From NCBI GenBank assembly GCA_003643975.1, contig QNAR01000083.1, forward strand, positions 1-7,216: a stretch of 7,216 nt of DNA, in the 5' to 3' direction. A program made the translations under genes and the position numbers. The notes under the pieces are model-generated. The model saw only the letters and a program-made list of their open reading frames with translations. It was not told where the DNA came from and ran no database searches. The stretch is from Thermotogae bacterium (GTDB taxonomy: Bacteria; Thermotogota; Thermotogae; Petrotogales; Kosmotogaceae). Shown here one piece after another: positions 5,618 to 7,216 of this stretch (within the stretch, counting starts at the first letter, position 1; the number at the start of each line of letters is the position of its first letter).

Positions 5618-7216
5618 TCATTTCCCTTCGTCTTCACCGATCTTCAACAATGCCAAAAAGGCCGTCTGCGGAATGTTAACCCTGCCAATTTCTCTCATTC
5701 TCTTCTTTCCTTCGCGCTGTTTTTCCAGTAGTTTCATCTTCCTCGTTATGTCACCACCATAGCATTTTGCAAGGACGTCTTTCCTCAATGCCTTTATGTC
5801 ACTTCGGGCTATTATACGCCCACCGGATTTCGCTTGAATGGGTATCTGGAATTGATGCTGGGGAATGAGATCTTTGAGCTTTTCAACAACTCGCCGGGCA
5901 ACGGGGTATTCTTTGCTCCGATGCACGATGAAAGAAAGTGCATCCACCGTTTCGCGGTTCACCAGTATTGTGACTTTAACCACATCTGAAACCCGGTATC
6001 CCGTTATCTCATAATCCATGGACGCATAACCCCTTGAAATGGCTTTGAGCTTATCAAAAAAGTCGAACATTATTTCCGCCAGCGGGGCTTCAAATTTGAG
6101 AACAACCCGGTTCTTTCCGGCATTTTCCACCTCTTTGAATTCTCCACGCTTTTCAGAGGTGATGAATCCAATGAGGTTACCCATGTACTCAGAGGGTGTG
6201 ATTATGCTCAAATTCACAAAAGGTTCCTGAATTTCTTCAATCTGAGATTCATCGGGGAATTTCGCTGGATTTGTGATATCCATAAATTCACCGTTTTTCA
6301 GCTTCACTTTATAAACGACATTAGGTGCCGTTAATATGCATGCTATCTCAAACTCCCGTTCCAGCCTTTCTCTTACAACTTCCATGTGAAGCAGGCCCAG
6401 AAAACCAACTCGAAAGCCAAAGCCCAGTGCCGGGGAATTTTCTGGCTCAAAAACAAGAGCGGCATCATTCAGCTTCAGCTTTTCAATGGCTTTCCTGAGT
6501 TCTTCGTAATATTCCGGCAATCCCGGGAACAATCCTGCATAAACCATGGGCTTTATCTCCTTGAACCCGGGCAATGGGGAAGAAACAGGATTCGTTGCAG
6601 AAGTTATGGTATCACCGATCTTCGCGCTGTCAACATTCTTTATACCAGCGATAACGTATCCGACTTCGCCAGCCCCAAGATTGCCCGTGGGGATAAGCTC
6701 GGGCGCGAAAATACCCACTTCAGTAACCTCGAATTCTTCCCCTGTGCTGAACATCATTATTTTATCTCCTACTTTGATCTCGCCGTCTACCACCCTCGTG
6801 TGTATGACGACTCCCCTATATTTATCGTATTCAGCATCAAAAATCAGGGCTTTAAGTGGAGCGTTTAGTGTGCCGGAAGGGGCTGGAATATTGCTTACAA
6901 TGGCTTCGAGGATTTCAGGAACTCCCTGACCCGTCTTTCCGCTGGCGTAAATACAGTCATCGGCCGTGAACCCGATCAGGTCCTCCAGTTCTGAAACCGT
7001 TTCCTCTATATTGGCATTGGGCAAATCTATTTTGTTTATAACCGGGATTATTTCCAGATCGTTGTCAAGGGCAAGGTAGGTATTCGCGAAGGTTTGGGCT
7101 TCAACTCCCTGACTCGCGTCTACAAGAAGGATGGCACCTTCACAGGCAGCTAGACTACGGGAAACTTCATAAGAAAAGTCCACGTGCCCCGGGGTGTCAA
7201 TAATGTTTATCTCGTA
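5618..7216 (-). CDS. lepA: Elongation factor 4 (LepA), ribosome-associated translational GTPase; 5' end beyond window
   Basis: LepA/EF4 is a cytoplasmic GTPase related to EF-G that binds the ribosome and is linked to back-translocation and to ribosome assembly or initiation quality control. The frame is open to the window edge and gives 532 residues. Full-length members have about 600, so roughly 70 N-terminal residues (P-loop G1 and switch I/G2) are missing. Numbering from the first visible residue (Tyr), G3 is DTPGH at 7-11, G4 is NKID at 61-64 and the G5 region is ASGKTG at 91-96. The LepA signature GFGFRVGFLGLLHME lies at about 265-279. The LepA-specific C-terminal domain follows, with KCYGGDITRK at 484-493 and a basic EKQREGKKRM stretch. 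The downstream GTG at 7183 is the Val of HVDFSYE and not a start. The stop is TGA at 5620-5618, and nfo begins 16 bases later. Identification is secure; EF-G and BipA lack this C-terminal domain. Confidence 0.97.
   Translation of the reverse strand, partial: YEINIIDTPGHVDFSYEVSRSLAACEGAILLVDASQGVEAQTFANTYLALDNDLEIIPVINKIDLPNANIEETVSELEDLIGFTADDCIYASGKTGQGVPEILEAIVSNIPAPSGTLNAPLKALIFDAEYDKYRGVVIHTRVVDGEIKVGDKIMMFSTGEEFEVTEVGIFAPELIPTGNLGAGEVGYVIAGIKNVDSAKIGDTITSATNPVSSPLPGFKEIKPMVYAGLFPGLPEYYEELRKAIEKLKLNDAALVFEPENSPALGFGFRVGFLGLLHMEVVRERLEREFEIACILTAPNVVYKVKLKNGEFMDITNPAKFPDESQIEEIQEPFVNLSIITPSEYMGNLIGFITSEKRGEFKEVENAGKNRVVLKFEAPLAEIMFDFFDKLKAISRGYASMDYEITGYRVSDVVKVTILVNRETVDALSFIVHRSKEYPVARRVVEKLKDLIPQHQFQIPIQAKSGGRIIARSDIKALRKDVLAKCYGGDITRKMKLLEKQREGKKRMREIGRVNIPQTAFLALLKIGEDEGK

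Noticed and set aside
6386..6929. Plus-strand open frames of 160 and 127 codons opposite lepA
   Set aside because: They are antisense to conserved EF4 sequence and have no recognisable domain.
6900..6950. EF4 G5 motif reads ASGKTG instead of the commoner ASAKTG
   Set aside because: A conservative Ala-to-Gly change in an otherwise intact GTPase domain is ordinary variation and not evidence of altered function.

Overview
The window comes from a bacterium and is almost entirely coding. Six genes sit head to tail on the minus strand, so transcription runs from high to low coordinates. Both ends are cut: the first gene lacks its 5' end and the last lacks its 3' end. No RNA gene, mobile element, CRISPR array or intergenic stretch over about 31 bases was found. 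The best guess for the host is a Thermotogota member, perhaps a Kosmotoga- or Mesotoga-like lineage. This rests on the short CTP synthase form, the very purine-rich Shine-Dalgarno sites, tight gene packing, and a MalG-type permease with a very large extracytoplasmic insertion, which I recall from Thermotoga relatives. It is inference, not proof.

Layout in transcription order: lepA (elongation factor 4, 5' end missing, 7216-5618); nfo (endonuclease IV, 5601-4732); pyrG (CTP synthase, 4739-3162, overlapping nfo by 8 bases); folP (dihydropteroate synthase, GTG start, 3157-2336); a MalF-type sugar ABC permease (2304-976); and a MalG-type partner permease (966 to beyond base 1). Gaps are 16, -8, 4, 31 and 9 bases. 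This fits one polycistronic unit with translational coupling, in which translation quality control, base-excision repair, pyrimidine nucleotide synthesis and folate synthesis share a transcript. The sugar-uptake permease pair is attached to its end. The 31-base gap before the permeases is the only place where the unit might be divided.

The four housekeeping genes look intact and ordinary, with the expected catalytic residues visible. The start codons most consistent with Shine-Dalgarno spacing are shorter than the longest open frames for nfo (5601) and pyrG (4739). The unusual part is the permease pair. The MalF-type protein has about 130 extra residues carrying several hydrophobic segments, flanked by two similar Asn-Thr-Val motifs. 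The MalG-type protein has one normal N-terminal helix followed by at least 270 extracytoplasmic residues with no second helix before the window ends. No substrate-binding protein or ATPase gene is present beside them in the window. I do not see an undescribed system beyond this permease architecture.
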